From Stromatinia cepivora (taxonomy: Eukaryota > Ascomycota > Leotiomycetes > Helotiales > Sclerotiniaceae): 64,000 bases of DNA. The notes under the pieces are model-generated. The model was not told where the DNA came from. It saw only the letters and a program-made list of their open reading frames with translations, and did not search any database. Shown in pieces: positions 1-11,800 of this stretch. Location: positions 620,001 through 684,000 of the forward strand of contig RCTD01000031.1 of NCBI GenBank assembly GCA_014898415.1. The letters run 5' to 3'. Every line of letters begins with the position of its first letter. The first letter of the stretch is position 1. The position numbers were made by a program, and so were the translations under genes.

Positions 1-2382
1 AGCAGAAATTTCCATCTGATCTTGCCAGCATGGACGTTTCATTCCAGTGACTAGTGCTCAAGCGACTTGATAAGGAGACCTTGTTTCCTGAGAGTCCAAT
101 GTGGTTAACACGGAAGCTGCCGAGGAACGTATTTAACGCTCCCATATCATCTGCCTGGACCTATGAACAACAACAGGAGATACAAGTTGCTTGAAGAATT
201 GTGTGTGTTGTTCTAAATTTGGGCATCAGGGATCAGATAAGGAAGATACTCAAAGGAAGTCCTTGCAAACTACATACGAGGTATGCATGCAGAGGATGAG
301 ATGGTTTGGTCTCCATAATGATTCGCAAAACCAAGGAAGTCGGTTGAAAGATTTTCACCCACCAACAGAAGCTACATCGAAATCCTAGGAATTCTGAGGT
401 TTCCAACAACGATAGTTGACCTGATTAGCCTTGATATACTCGGGCACTAACCCATGATTTTGCCCAGGGTTCATTTGAACCTCAGTTAACAAGGAGAATG
501 TAGATCGAACTTGTCTGCCCTTTGAGATCGCCTAAACCAAAGTGGACGTTCGAGATGGTGGAGGATCCCCTTGATAACTTTGAAAATGGACATTACAATA
601 AAGGATGTTGACCTCAATGATGAGATTGGATGAACTTCTGTCAAAACCTCATACTCTTCAAGAGAGGTTTGCAAGCCTTGCCATGAGAGATCTAAATGTG
701 GTGCTGAACGCGGCGACGCGTGGAATGTGCATGGTTTGAAGTGGAGATTTTCCTCTTTTTTTGGTCAAGTTAAGAATTGTGGTTTGCGGTTTGCATGAAG
801 CTTAAGGAAACCCAAAAAGATGTCTCCTATGAAAGTTGGTATAGTGGATTTTACTAGGAAGAATCGTATGGCGTTTGCTTTCTTTACCTTGAACCATGTT
901 GGTGATGATTCTATAAGAAGATATCAAAGGTAAAGAATAATCTTGGAGAGAGAGAAAAAGGTCTTGGTCGGTTGTTTGTTGTGGCTTCTTCAGATTACAT
1001 AATAATTTGCTGCGCCGCATTAGTAATCTCATTCGATGTGATGCAGCCATTCGCTCTCTTCTTAAGCTTAATAATAGGTAATCATGTTGAAGTTTTTCTA
1101 TACTGGCACTCTCCGTCAAAATATACTTTTAAGGAACTTTCTAAGTTTCTAGCAAATGACAACTCATGAATCATGATCTTTTACCCTATTACATAAAGGA
1201 GTCTCATATTCTCTTTTTGTTTTACAGATTTCAAAGATCTTATCTGCATAGAAGAGTTTTGTTCGCAATTTCAAAAAGTCCGCTATGTTGATAAGAAGTC
1301 AAATTGGCAAGAATCCGCCACCGAAATGGTGGTAGGTACTAGGTTTTGATGAGCAGATAAGTTGGTAATCCGGTAACCATTAAGTCGCGCAGATATCCCG
1401 GGGAAAATAAGAAATGGAGCCAAGTCTTCGGGGTTTGTGACTATTTCAGAAATGGGATGAGAAACTTTTGCCGGTGTTATAAACGCCGATGAATCCCACT
1501 GATGCGAAGTAGAATATGGCGCTTACAAACAGAGATTGACGGCGTCTATGAGATCTAGAGGCTAAGTCTCTTCTTTGTTTTTTTACACAAGATAAACAAT
1601 ATCTTACATATTTGACTTGAATACACTGAAATTGGCTTGTTCCCTTTGTTTTCCCCTCTTGATGCTTCTTTTGTTATGGCTATATATACGGTTTCATTTA
1701 CGGGGCGAAAAGGAATGACTTCTGTAAGGAAAATGTATCAATGCAGAACCATTGCTATAAAGTTTACCAACAACGTAGGCTTTTTATAACAGATTATTGT
1801 TGGATAGACCTCAATTGAGGGCATTTCGGGATGACCTACAAGGCGCAGTAAATTGAAGGTCGTAGGAATTCTTGGCCAGCAATTAGGTCTTTGGAAAATC
1901 AACATATTCGTTGTGTAGAAGGTAAAGGGAAACTTTCTTCAATTTTGGTTGGTTTATCTGTTCGCCCAGTTCAACAGCATTAATCTTTTGGGACTTCTAG
2001 TTTAGCTTCCACTCAGTTGCTGATAAGTTGTTTTTACAATTTTCCTATCGTTTCGTATCAAGAGAAGTATCGGATCTCAAGTTTTTATTTCTGTATTCTC
2101 AACACTCCTTAGATTTTCCTTCCACTTCTATATTCACCTTGCTGCCGGATAGTCAGCCAGTCGCAAGCAATCCCTACGTCTTTCATACCAACAACCATTA
2201 ATATCTCCATAACTCCTCTCATTCATGTCCTCATGACTTTCCAACTCTACCACTGCAACTCCCATAATCATCGTGTAAGTAGATTCTCATCTCACCCCTT
2301 CAAATCCCACCCATCTAATCTTCCTTTCGTCTCAGTTTCTCATCAGAACTAAAACCTTCTCTTTCCGTGCATCTCTCCCGAA
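1..2382. other. Gene-poor left flank, no supportable gene
   Basis: Open frames here are short (at most about 105 codons), show no recognisable motif and do not join through plausible splice sites. The last 200 bases before the next gene are rich in C and T, as expected for a promoter and 5' leader. A truncated gene or old transposon remnant below recognition cannot be excluded. Confidence 0.5.
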
Positions 2383-3479
2383 ATGCTTCTCAACCTCCAA
2401 AGCAAAATCATCCTCGCATTCCTCGCATCATCAATACATGCACAAACAACACAAATATGTGATTCCACCGCAAACGCAACAACGAATTCCGGACGATACA
2501 CTTTCTTTTCCAATGTAGTAGCTACTGATAATAGCGGGTATCAATGTACAGACGTACGTTTCTTCCTCCCTTCCACCAAATTCTAAAATAAGAACAAAAA
2601 GTAAGCTCACCCCATCTTTAACAGTTTACCCTCGCCGACGACACCAGCACCAACACAACCCTTTTCACCACCACCTTCTCCTGGCCCGACACAAACACAA
2701 ACACCTCAACCCCACACTCTTTTCCCTCCCTCTCCCTCAATCTCCCCTCCATCCTCCCCATCCCCATCTCCAACATCTCCCTCTTCCCCCTAACCAACAA
2801 CTGGGCCCTATACCCCAGTAACCCCCTCCCCACCATCTCCAGCACCTCAATTTCCTCTCTCCAAAACGCCTCTGTAATCGCCGCTTGTTATCTGAACATC
2901 TATCTCGATCTCGATTCTTCAAAGTCTCAAAACGTCTCTTTGGCTGCTAAGAAAATATCAATTTGGCAGGCGAATTATGGGGGTCTTGTGCCATTGGGTT
3001 ATTATTCTGGTACTGCGACGATTTCGCGTCCTGAGATTGATTTGGCAGAGATTACCTATTCGCTTTATACTTCGCAAACGACGCCCGATTCCTCCTCTTC
3101 TTCTTCTTCTTCATCTAGTACCTCATCATCATGGGGATACCTGGCCCCCCTCGTCCCCCAAACTATCTACACCTGGTACCCTAATACCAATATCTCCACA
3201 TTAACAGCAATGGATATTTCCCCCTTGTTAAATTATCTCTGGCGCGAAGTATATCTTTCCAGTGACGCGTATGTGGGATATGTAGAGTGGGGATTAGATG
3301 CGAGACATGGTGTTGGGAATGTGACGTGGAGTGTATATGATGTGGGGATGAATGTTAAGAGTGGGATTCCCGTTAAGGCGGTGGGGAGGGGGGCAGCGGG
3401 CAGGGAGAGAGAGCTGGGGAGGGGGGAAATGCTGGGGTTGGTGGTTTTGTTTGGGGGGGCTGTGCTTTTGTTTGGGTGA
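2383..3479 (+). CDS. Secreted GH12-like (concanavalin A-like) protein, probably GPI-anchored and catalytically altered
   Basis: Two exons, 2383-2553 and 2625-3479, join in phase 0 across a GTACGT...AG intron to give about 341 residues. The protein starts with a clear signal peptide ending near AHA/QTT. It ends in a hydrophobic tail (LGLVVLFGGAVLLFG) that fits a GPI-anchor signal. Order and spacing follow glycoside hydrolase family 12: an N-terminal YTFFSNVVATDNSGYQC segment, a FSWP strand, a KKISIWQANYGG strand matching the family's YEIMIW strand, then YTWYPN and YVEWGLDARHG segments. By my by-eye alignment the nucleophile Glu of YEIMIW is Lys here, and the acid/base Glu near the C-terminus is Asp or absent. 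A Ser-rich insert from a TCC/TCT repeat lies near residue 190. The family assignment is made from memory and is moderately secure; loss of catalysis is inferred. It may be a wall-bound carbohydrate-binding protein rather than an enzyme. Confidence 0.7.
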
Positions 3480-3797
3480 GTGGGAGGGGATGGGAGGAAT
3501 GGGGGTGTTTCTTAGGATAGAGTATATGAGAGAAAAGAGGTATTATATCCAATATACAAATGAATTCAGCAGCGAATGTATCCTCAGAAGAATTGGATTA
3601 CTATCCAGATTATCTGAGACTCTCGCTTAGGAAAGCCTACATCCGCCCATTAAATTTAGATACGTACCTGTCTAGAGCCATATAATATACTTCCCCACAA
3701 CCAGACTGCATGAAAGGTTTGTAGTGATAGTATACAACAGCAATTACTCCTACTCTGCCCTTCTCATCAAAATTCACCCCTTCATTATAACATTCCA
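3480..3797. other. Spacer left of the hAT-like element
   Basis: A 3' flank of the GH12-like gene. No gene is seen. Confidence 0.4.
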
Positions 3798-3805
3798 GTC
3801 ACTAC

Positions 3806-4209
3806 TAAGTTGCACATAAATTATCCGCCATCCACGGATATCCCTGGATAATCTGCCCTGTGGATAATCCATTGGGGATATTATCCGTTCTGCAGATTAT
3901 CTATTGAAATTTTAAAATAATCTATTCTGTTAATAGATATTCGCTTATTTTTAAAACTATTCTTATATTATTATACTAATTTTTATATTAATCTTTATAA
4001 ATTATACAAATAATCCATCAATTCACAAATTATTTATACATTATTTATCAATCTATAAATAATGAATATCTATAGACATTTATGGATAATCTATTAATTA
4101 TCTATAGATACCTATTCAGATTCTTCAATTATCCGCTCCATCAATGGATTATCTATAGATTATCCACCAAAACCATTATCCGCCCCGCGGGTAACCGTTG
4201 CGCAGCCTA
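3806..4209. mobile_element. Non-autonomous hAT-like MITE, 404 bp, with 8-bp target-site duplication
   Basis: Identical 8-mers GTCACTAC flank the segment at 3798-3805 and 4210-4217, the duplication length expected of hAT elements. The ends are imperfect terminal inverted repeats: TAAGTTGCACATAAATTATC at the left and, read from the other strand, TAGGCTGCGCAACGGTTACC at the right. Over the first 23 positions 15 match. Six of the eight mismatches are transitions with A or T at the left end, as expected after RIP-like C-to-T decay. The interior is very AT-rich and carries many short copies of GGATAATC and its complement GATTATCC, typical of subterminal repeats. There is no transposase reading frame, so it must have moved with enzyme from elsewhere. 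It inserted between the 3' ends of two convergent genes. Confidence 0.8.
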
Positions 4210-4249
4210 GTCACTACAAACTCTAAACCCCCTTCCTTTCCCCTTTCCT

Positions 4250-5513
4250 CTATCCCTCCCCTTCTACAAACCCCCCCTTTTCCTCACCCAGCCACCCCCT
4301 CCCCTCCAACTCCACCGGTCTACTATTAACCCTCAACACCCAATTCCTTTTCTGTGCATCATAATATACCTTCTCACTTCCAATCCCCTCACTTACAATC
4401 CCCCCATTTCCAATCCTCCCATTCTCCCATCTATACCACCATCTATGTCCATTATTTACTAACCCTAACTCTTTCAATTTAATTTTGTGATAGCGATGTA
4501 GTAGATAGATGGAGATGAGGGAGAGGAGAAGGAGACAGCTGCTGGTGGTGGAGAGGATTATGGCTGTTTTTGGGGGGGTGGAGGATGGGGGTGAGGGGTT
4601 TTGGGAAGAGTGGGAGGAGGATGTGGGTGCTGGAGGCGTTGGTGGGGGCGTTGAGGTTGAGGTTGAGATTGGGGGTGTGGTTGGGGATGGGGAGGGCGAT
4701 ATGGATACAGATAAAGAGGTGGGCTAGTGCATGTTAGTATGAGTTGAAGGATGAATAGTAAACAGTATGACGGATGGATGGCTTACAATAGTTGTGAAGG
4801 TCGATGGTATATTCGACAGAATAGAAGTTGACGAGTTTTCTAAAGAACTTTCGGCAGAAGTTGGTATCACAACTGAAGAAGTCGATGTATTATCTAGATT
4901 CTCATCCGCCTGTGTCGTCGCGTATATAGGCGATGTAGAGATAATAACAATAGTAGTTGGATCCAGCACAGTCGTTTCCTGTTGCTGAGTGGTCGTGACA
5001 GGCGTCGTAGTTTGAACCACTTGTGCAGCACCAGCTGTAGTCGTAGGAGAGTTTACAACAGCTGGTTGATTTGCGCTTGCATTCCCAAAAACAAAAGGTT
5101 TTCCAATGAATGTCAGACCATTCTTATCAACCTTATTTGGCGTTTCGTATAGGTTTACCACGTATGTACCATCAGGTATGGAAGTTGATGGTAACCACGT
5201 GAAGGAACCTCCATCGATACCAGCTTATGTGTAATTAGTACATAGTATGATAGAATGATGTGGCTGAAAAGAAGATGAGCATACTAGCAATATTCTGAAC
5301 CACTGCGAATTCATTTCCAGAACTATCCGCATCGTTCAGAGTAAGATTCTTTAAACCCGCATCACTAGTACCACTCCAAGCTATGGTGAACTTTCTCCCT
5401 CGTACAGGCTTCCAATTCTTGGTAGTAAAATCTGCATTTACTCGACTTACAAGCAAGAAAAGATGAAGTGTACTAAATGGACAAACACACAATGGAGATA
5501 AAAGGACTTTCAT
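4250..5513 (-). CDS. Kre9/Knh1-like cell-surface protein with Ser/Thr-rich stalk, one TM helix and cytoplasmic tail
   Basis: Three exons on the minus strand (5513-5285, 5223-4787, 4723-4250) give about 379 residues. Introns 5224-5284 and 4724-4786 have GTATGC and GTAAGC donors; the second has an ACTAAC branch. The ATG at 5513 is chosen because it gives a good signal peptide ending RVNA/DFTT. The first domain (about residues 28-110) has the pattern of Kre9/Knh1-type wall proteins: a KFTIAWSG strand, a buried NLTLNDA strand, SFTWLP and GTYVVNLYE. A Thr/Ser-rich and then Pro/Ser-rich stalk follows. A transmembrane segment (TAIILSTTSSCLLLLSLISI) precedes a basic stop-transfer HRYHKIKLK and a tail of roughly 80 residues containing EKVYYDAQKRNW. 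Typical Kre9-like proteins are GPI-anchored. Having a cytoplasmic tail suggests a sensor- or adhesin-like role, which is inference. Confidence 0.72.
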
Positions 5514-6941
5514 CGTTATGTGATGGAAACTTCCCCAGACATGCCGAACAAGTGAAGCAGAAGAGGGAAGATAGAAGAACAGTAAGACAATCACAACGGT
5601 ACTTGGCTTTTCATAAAGTGATGTACAAATATCATTTTGATTTCTGTAGTACAATTGCTGACGTCTATGTGGCACAAGAAAGAGGTGACCGAGTCCCTCT
5701 ATTCAATTGGCTTCATGTTGGAACTGCTATAGTTTCGTTGTGGGGATCTATTTGAGAGAAAAAAACGTATTGTCTACTAGAATAGACCTCATAATTATAA
5801 ATCAGCTAACTAGAAATGTGCATAAATACATTCTGTCCGTACCTACTGTCATTCAATGATAGAATTCGGTCGAGCACACAGATATGAAGCAATGCCGTAC
5901 CGTTAAGGTTAACCCTGCCGTCTGATAACGTCTCAGACGAGTAGCTCCAAGTATCAGAATCCTGAATGCATAGACGAAACTTGAGACTTTCAAGGGTCCG
6001 ATACTATTGCTCATCCCAACTGCCGCTACTGGTTGCCTCGGAGATTTTTGCTTTAACTAGTTCTAGAAGTGACTGCATCACTGAAGATATACGTGAGGTA
6101 GTATTGCATAGTTGCAATCATGACATCCGTGCCTCTCATGTACTTTAGATAGGTGCTGAGCTTGATTATATTTCACACTTGAAAATGACGTTCTCGATTT
6201 TGCGACACGGGGAACTTTAAATCAACTCAGATCAAAGTAAATAAATAGTCTGAAAGAAGGCTTCTTCTTAGCGACGTCAAAGGAAAGCAATGGGGTGACA
6301 TTCACATTCTTTATGGAGGAATATTTTGAAGTCAATGCTTGATGACAATTTGACATAATAATGTGGGTAATGCGGGTAATGCGGGGTAGATTGCAAGGTG
6401 AGGTTTCGCAGTATCTACAATGGAAACAAGGGGCTATACTCTGCCATTAATTTTGTAAAATCAGTATCTTACGAGTTGGGCAGTTGGAGACCATAAAACT
6501 TTATATTTAAGATTGAATTCATTAATCCGACTCATCTGATGGAGGGCATAGCCAAGAAAGCTACCACCAAAAAACTAAATCATTGCTTTATAAATCATAG
6601 TCCGTGAAAATTAGACCAAGCCCTGCATCGGATGTAACATATCCTACAATAAACGTAATATCCCGCCGAATACAGCGACCAGCACAAATAGCGTTCCAAC
6701 CCCAGGCAATCTATGCATACCAATGTGTGATATCCTCCCTGAGAAATGAAGACAAAATAAATCATCTAACCCAAATGGATATCCCTAAAGCGTGCCACAA
6801 TTCCAACCTATTCCAGTGAATCAAAATCCGTGTCTCAACCATTACCGTGTAACCAAACCCCAAAATCCTAACTTTCCTTCTGTTCATACATGATCATCAT
6901 TCAAATCAGCCAGTATGACGGAACTTGTATCGCCCGTCTCA
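5514..6941. other. Spacer, no gene seen
   Basis: A 5' flank of the Kre9-like gene and 3' flank of the next gene. The open frames of 60-92 codons on the plus strand look like chance frames: none has a motif and none splices into a longer product. No RNA gene is recognised. Confidence 0.45.
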
Positions 6942-7808
6942 TCAATGCTTTCCTCCGATTTCTTCATATGCGGGTGGCGGATCTCTTGTTTCGCCCGGAA
7001 CTGTAAGTTCGTCCTCTCCTGGAACCGCAATCCTTACTCTCGATGTATTTGCTCTTGGACTTTCATATATGTTGCCAGGCGCAGATGATGAACGACCTCG
7101 AGTTGGCGCACCAGGTCTCAGCATCGACTCGGGCAGTTTCTCGGGCGGGTATGCATATGGTTCATTTGCAAAAGTTGGGTGGAGAGGCTGCTGGGGTGCT
7201 TGGTGAGTAGGATAAGGCTGAGAATGATGTGCGAAAGGGGGAGAGGTAGTGATGATAGGTGGGTTGTTCATGCGGTGTTGTGGAGGTGGCGGAGGAGGAA
7301 CCCATTGTGTTGACGGTGCGCCAATAGGTGGATGTACTTGTTTTTGCATCTCCGAGTGTGATTTATGCCCTGATTGCGGCGCATAATAGCCTTTTGCTGG
7401 CGGAGAGTTGCTATACCTCACATCCCCTCTACTTCTCCTCTTATCATCTCTGCGATCATCCCTTCGATCATCTCGCTCCCTCCTGTCATAATTGTATTTT
7501 CTTTCCGATGAATCTCTACTTCTGTGCCTGCGCTCCTTACTCCTATCTCCCCCTCTTTCCCTACCTTTGTCCCTATCATGTGCGCGATCATGCTCCCTAT
7601 CATGAGAATGTCTTCGTCTTCGATGCCCAGGACCGGCGCGATCGGGAGAATAAATGCGATAAGACTGTTCTTCGAGATTCAAAGCTTCAATTTCGAGACG
7701 CTGCTTCTCCTCTTTGTGTTTAAGATGTTGTTTTAAAAGGTAGCCTGCCGCGAGGACCTCAAGGCCGCCGAGTAGAACCATACTGATAATTTCTCTTTCA
7801 ATATTCAA
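6942..7808 (-). CDS. Single-pass membrane protein with Arg/Asp-rich region and C-terminal PPxY motif
   Basis: A single uninterrupted frame of 288 residues. The N-terminus holds one hydrophobic segment (about residues 8-25, ISMVLLGGLEVLAAGYLL) followed by a charged stretch KQHLKHKEEKQRLEIE, a signal-anchor arrangement. Residues about 60-130 are dense in Arg, Asp, Glu and His (HDREHDRAHDRDKGRE and similar). The rest is rich in Pro, Gln and Ser, with a PPPPPP run. The last ten residues hold PPPAYEE, a PPxY motif of the type bound by WW domains of Nedd4/Rsp5 ubiquitin ligases. No catalytic domain is recognised. The PPxY tail on a membrane protein suggests a ligase adaptor or a protein sorted by Rsp5, which is inference. 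I do not recognise a named family. Confidence 0.7.
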   Translation of the reverse strand: MNIEREIISMVLLGGLEVLAAGYLLKQHLKHKEEKQRLEIEALNLEEQSYRIYSPDRAGPGHRRRRHSHDREHDRAHDRDKGRERGGDRSKERRHRSRDSSERKYNYDRRERDDRRDDRRDDKRRSRGDVRYSNSPPAKGYYAPQSGHKSHSEMQKQVHPPIGAPSTQWVPPPPPPQHRMNNPPIITTSPPFAHHSQPYPTHQAPQQPLHPTFANEPYAYPPEKLPESMLRPGAPTRGRSSSAPGNIYESPRANTSRVRIAVPGEDELTVPGETRDPPPAYEEIGGKH

Positions 7809-8847
7809 GTCTTACTACTATATTCTCAAGTGTTTGCGCGGATTTTCCTGGTGCTTTGCTTGGTTAATGTATTTCGTAGTCAGTATTTAAAGAAACGTTA
7901 TTGATATAGCATAAGGAGTGATACAACATAATCGCAACAGTCAGTCAGTCAGGCCGCTCACTCAGCTCAGCTGATGAACTTTTCGAGATAATTCCATTAC
8001 ATCAGAACTTTCGTCCCAAGTTCGGCCAAGACGGCAAGGTGGCACAAATCGGTTTGTGGCTGCCGAATAGACTCTAGGCTGTGCTTCTTCCCAATTACGT
8101 CATACAAATTGCCAAGCAAATCATGTGACGCGGAAGATTATCGAACTTCTCCGAGGAGATTTGAGATCATGCCATGTGATATTAGAGGCAATCCTCACCA
8201 TATCATATCAATGCGCGACAAGTCGATGAAAAATATAAGGTCTAAGTAGATGTCTTTCAAGAACATAACACATCACCCTTTAAATCGTTGAACTTTTGCT
8301 CTTTAAAGAGTCAGCTGCTTTCGTGAATCTTTTCAACCGAGATACCTCGGCCTCACTCGTCCATTGGGGCAAGTGGTACGTACATTATCACTTCTCTAGT
8401 TCGTTCTCAACGGAGCAATATATATTATATTTTCTGTACGCGAGATTCAACTTAATACTATGGTCCTTGCCATGCCTGCCAGGCTATATCAACTTATTTC
8501 CGGACCAATATACTCGAGTGCATTGCCGCCCGGTGGAAAGTTCCCCGAGTTATGTCACATCTTCGCAGAAAAAATTCTTAAACTTCTTTTGCCCAAGATC
8601 ATGATTTAAACTATACAATTAACCAAAGATCGAGAACGTTTTTCGACTCCACTCTGACTTCAGATCTTGACTTTCTGATTGCTGGAAATCCAGCATCTTC
8701 AGAGCCGTCGAAATGCGGGGGCATCGGCGAGAACATCACGGATAAGCACAAGCTTTGTTTACCAAATGATGCTATTTTCCGAATGCTATATAAGAAATAA
8801 TTCTGGCTTTGTAATTCATGTGTATTATGCTACCACAAAGTGATATT
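7809..8847. other. Divergent intergenic region between membrane protein gene and GH35 gene
   Basis: Genes on both sides point away from this segment, so it should hold two promoters. It contains a short CAGTCAGTCAGTCAGG run near 7940 and TATATTATATT near 8420. No gene or RNA is supported. Confidence 0.5.
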
Positions 8848-11800
8848 ATGAGGTTGCTAAACATTTTCACGACTTTGTGTCTCCTACTTTGGAGTGGAGC
8901 TGCTACAAATGATGGTTTGACCGATGTTGTAGAATGGGATCCATATAGTTTGACTGTCAATGGTGATAGGGTGTTCATTTTGTGAGATTTTCTAAAGTTG
9001 TCATTGAATTCTTGCTAACCGCTACTTAAGCTCTGCTGAGTTTCATTACCAGCGTATGCCTGTTCCAGAACTATGGCTTGTACGTTACTCAACCCTCAAT
9101 TCGTGCAGAAATCTAACGGCGATTAGGATATTTTCCAAAAATTCCGAGCAAATGGTTTCAATACAATTAGGTAGGCTCAATACTGCCTGATCCGGATTGT
9201 CTAACCTAGTGTAGCGTATATTTTTTCTGGTCTTATCATGAGGCCTCCAAAGGATCATTTGACTTCGAAACGTCAGGCAAGAATGTTCAAAGAGTTCTTG
9301 ATTATGCAAAGGAAGCTGGAATCTGGGTCATTGCTCGAGCCGGGTATGCTTAAATGGTTTACTAAAAGTTTTTGTTCCTAATACACATCCCCCGATCCTA
9401 AAGCCCACATTTGTGTTTTCTTGTATCCATACTTTTTGCTACCTAATACAGCTTTGACTCCTGGGCCTCCTTGTTTCCCCAAAAATCTTCCTAGATAGGC
9501 AATCACTGACTTTTTGATTGTATAGACCATACTGCAATGCTGAGACCACTGCTGGAGGTCTCGCATTGTGGGGTTCTGATGGGAGTATGGGGACGTTAAG
9601 AACAAATAACGCCGCATACTATCAATCTTGGCAACCATGGATCAAGGAGATTGGAGGGATTCTGGCAAAAAACCAAATCACTAACGGAGGAGTAAGATTC
9701 ATGACGGACATGTTCTCAACGCATGCTAACTCTTGGTATAGCCTGTCATCCTTAATCAAGTTGAGAACGAACTTCAAGAAACAAGTCACTCAGCGACTAA
9801 CACTTTAGTTCTTTATATGGAGCAACTTGAAGCTGCTTTTCGGGCTGCTGGCATTACTGTCCCTCTTAGCCATAATGAAAAGGGCCAGAGAAGTATGTCA
9901 TGGAGTACCGACTATGAAAACGTCGGTGGTGCTGTGAATGTTTACGGCCTAGATTCGTGTAAGTACATCAGGATGCTACGTTTTGATTTAATTTTCAATC
10001 TTAGATTTTCTCTCCTTGCACTGAAGCTAATATCTCTAGACCCCGGTGGCTTGTCCTGTACTAATCCTAACACTGGTTTCTCTGTTGTTCGCAATTATTA
10101 TCAGTGGTTTTCAAATTACTCTTACACACAGCCAACCTATTTTCCAGAGTTTGAAGGTGGTTACTTTACTCCATGGGGCGGTAGCTTTTATGATGAATGT
10201 CAATCGGAGCTTGACCCTGCGTTTCCAGATGTTTACTACAAGAACAATATTGGGCAAAGAACAACTCTCATGAGCTTATATATGGCCTGGGGTGGTACGA
10301 ATTGGGGTCACTGTATGTATTTACCGGCGTCATCAATGAATTGAGAACTAATTCTTTGTGTAGCTGCAGCTCCAGTGGTCTATACTTCTTACGATTACGC
10401 AGCTCCCTTGAGGGAAACTCGTCAGATTCGAGATAAACTCTCACAGACCAAGCTTATTGGTCTCTTCACGAGAGTTTCTACCGATCTGCTTAAGACAGAT
10501 ATGATTGGCAACGGCACTGGGCATAGCGTGCGTATCTTTACATACATGGAGAAACGTATACAGAAACAAAGCTGACACGTAGTAGGTATCTTCAACTGGC
10601 ATTTGGTCATGGGTTTTACGAAATCCTGATACTCAAGCCGGATTTACTGTTGTCCAACAAGCGAGTTCCAGCTCAAGAGCGTCGGTGACATTTGACGTAT
10701 ACCTGAATACCTCTCTGGGCGCCGTGACTGCTTCTAAAGTTAACCTAAACGGTCGCCAAAGCAAGATTCTCGTTACAGACTATAATTTCGGAAATCACAC
10801 TCTCCTCTATGCATCATCCGACATCCTCACATATGGTACATTCAATGTTGATGTTTTGGTTTTATATCTCGAAGAGGGACAAATTGGTCAATTCGCTTTG
10901 AAGACAGCTTCAAAATTGACCTATCAAGTTTATGGAAATTCTGTCTTCACTGCAAATTCAACATCAAATCTTACTTCGACCTCACAAACGTTCACATACA
11001 CCCAAGGAGCTGGGCAAACAGTAGTCAAATTCTCCGATGGAGCTTTGGTATATTTACTTGACCAGCCTTCTGCATGGAAATTCTGGGCGCCACCAACTAC
11101 ATCAAATCCTCAGGTCAAGCCCGATGAACAAATATTCGTTTTGGGACCATACCTCGTGAGAAATGCATCTATATCTTCTGGGGTTGTCCAGATCTCTGGT
11201 GACAACGACAAGGCCACAACTATCGAAGTTTTCACCGGAAACGCATTAACTGATATAGTATGGAATGGAGTTTCACTTTCAACAACGAAGACCGAATATG
11301 GTTCATACTCGGCATCACTTCCAGGTACTGAAGGTAGAGTCATCTCATTACCATCATTAACCAACTGGGAGTCGGCAAATTCTCTCCCAGAGAAGGAAAC
11401 ATCCTATGACGACTCAAAATGGACTGTCTGCAACAAGACAACTACACTGAGTCCCATAGCACCTTTAACTCTTCCCGTACTATTTTCAAGCGACTATGGC
11501 TTTTACGCAGGACAAAAAATCTATCGTGGGTATTTCGATGGTCTCAATTACACATCAATCAACATCACCTGCTCTGGAGGTTTAGCCTTTGGTTGGAGCG
11601 CTTGGCTAAATGGTGTACTCATCGGCGGGAATACCGGCATCGCCACTGCCACCACTACTAATGCCGTCCTTGATCTCACAAATTTTACTTCAGTCATCAA
11701 GTCCGAAGACAACCTCGTAACAGTCGTAGTAGACTACCACGGCCACGATGAAACCTCCACAGCAAAAGGCTCCGAAAATCCCCGCGGTATCCTCGGCGCA

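Noticed and set aside
802..1119. 105-codon minus-strand frame in the left flank
   Set aside because: No motif, no splice partners, and Leu/Arg/Ser composition as expected of chance frames.
5514..5675. N-terminal extension of the Kre9-like protein upstream of 5513
   Set aside because: It would place about 54 residues of irregular sequence before an excellent signal peptide.
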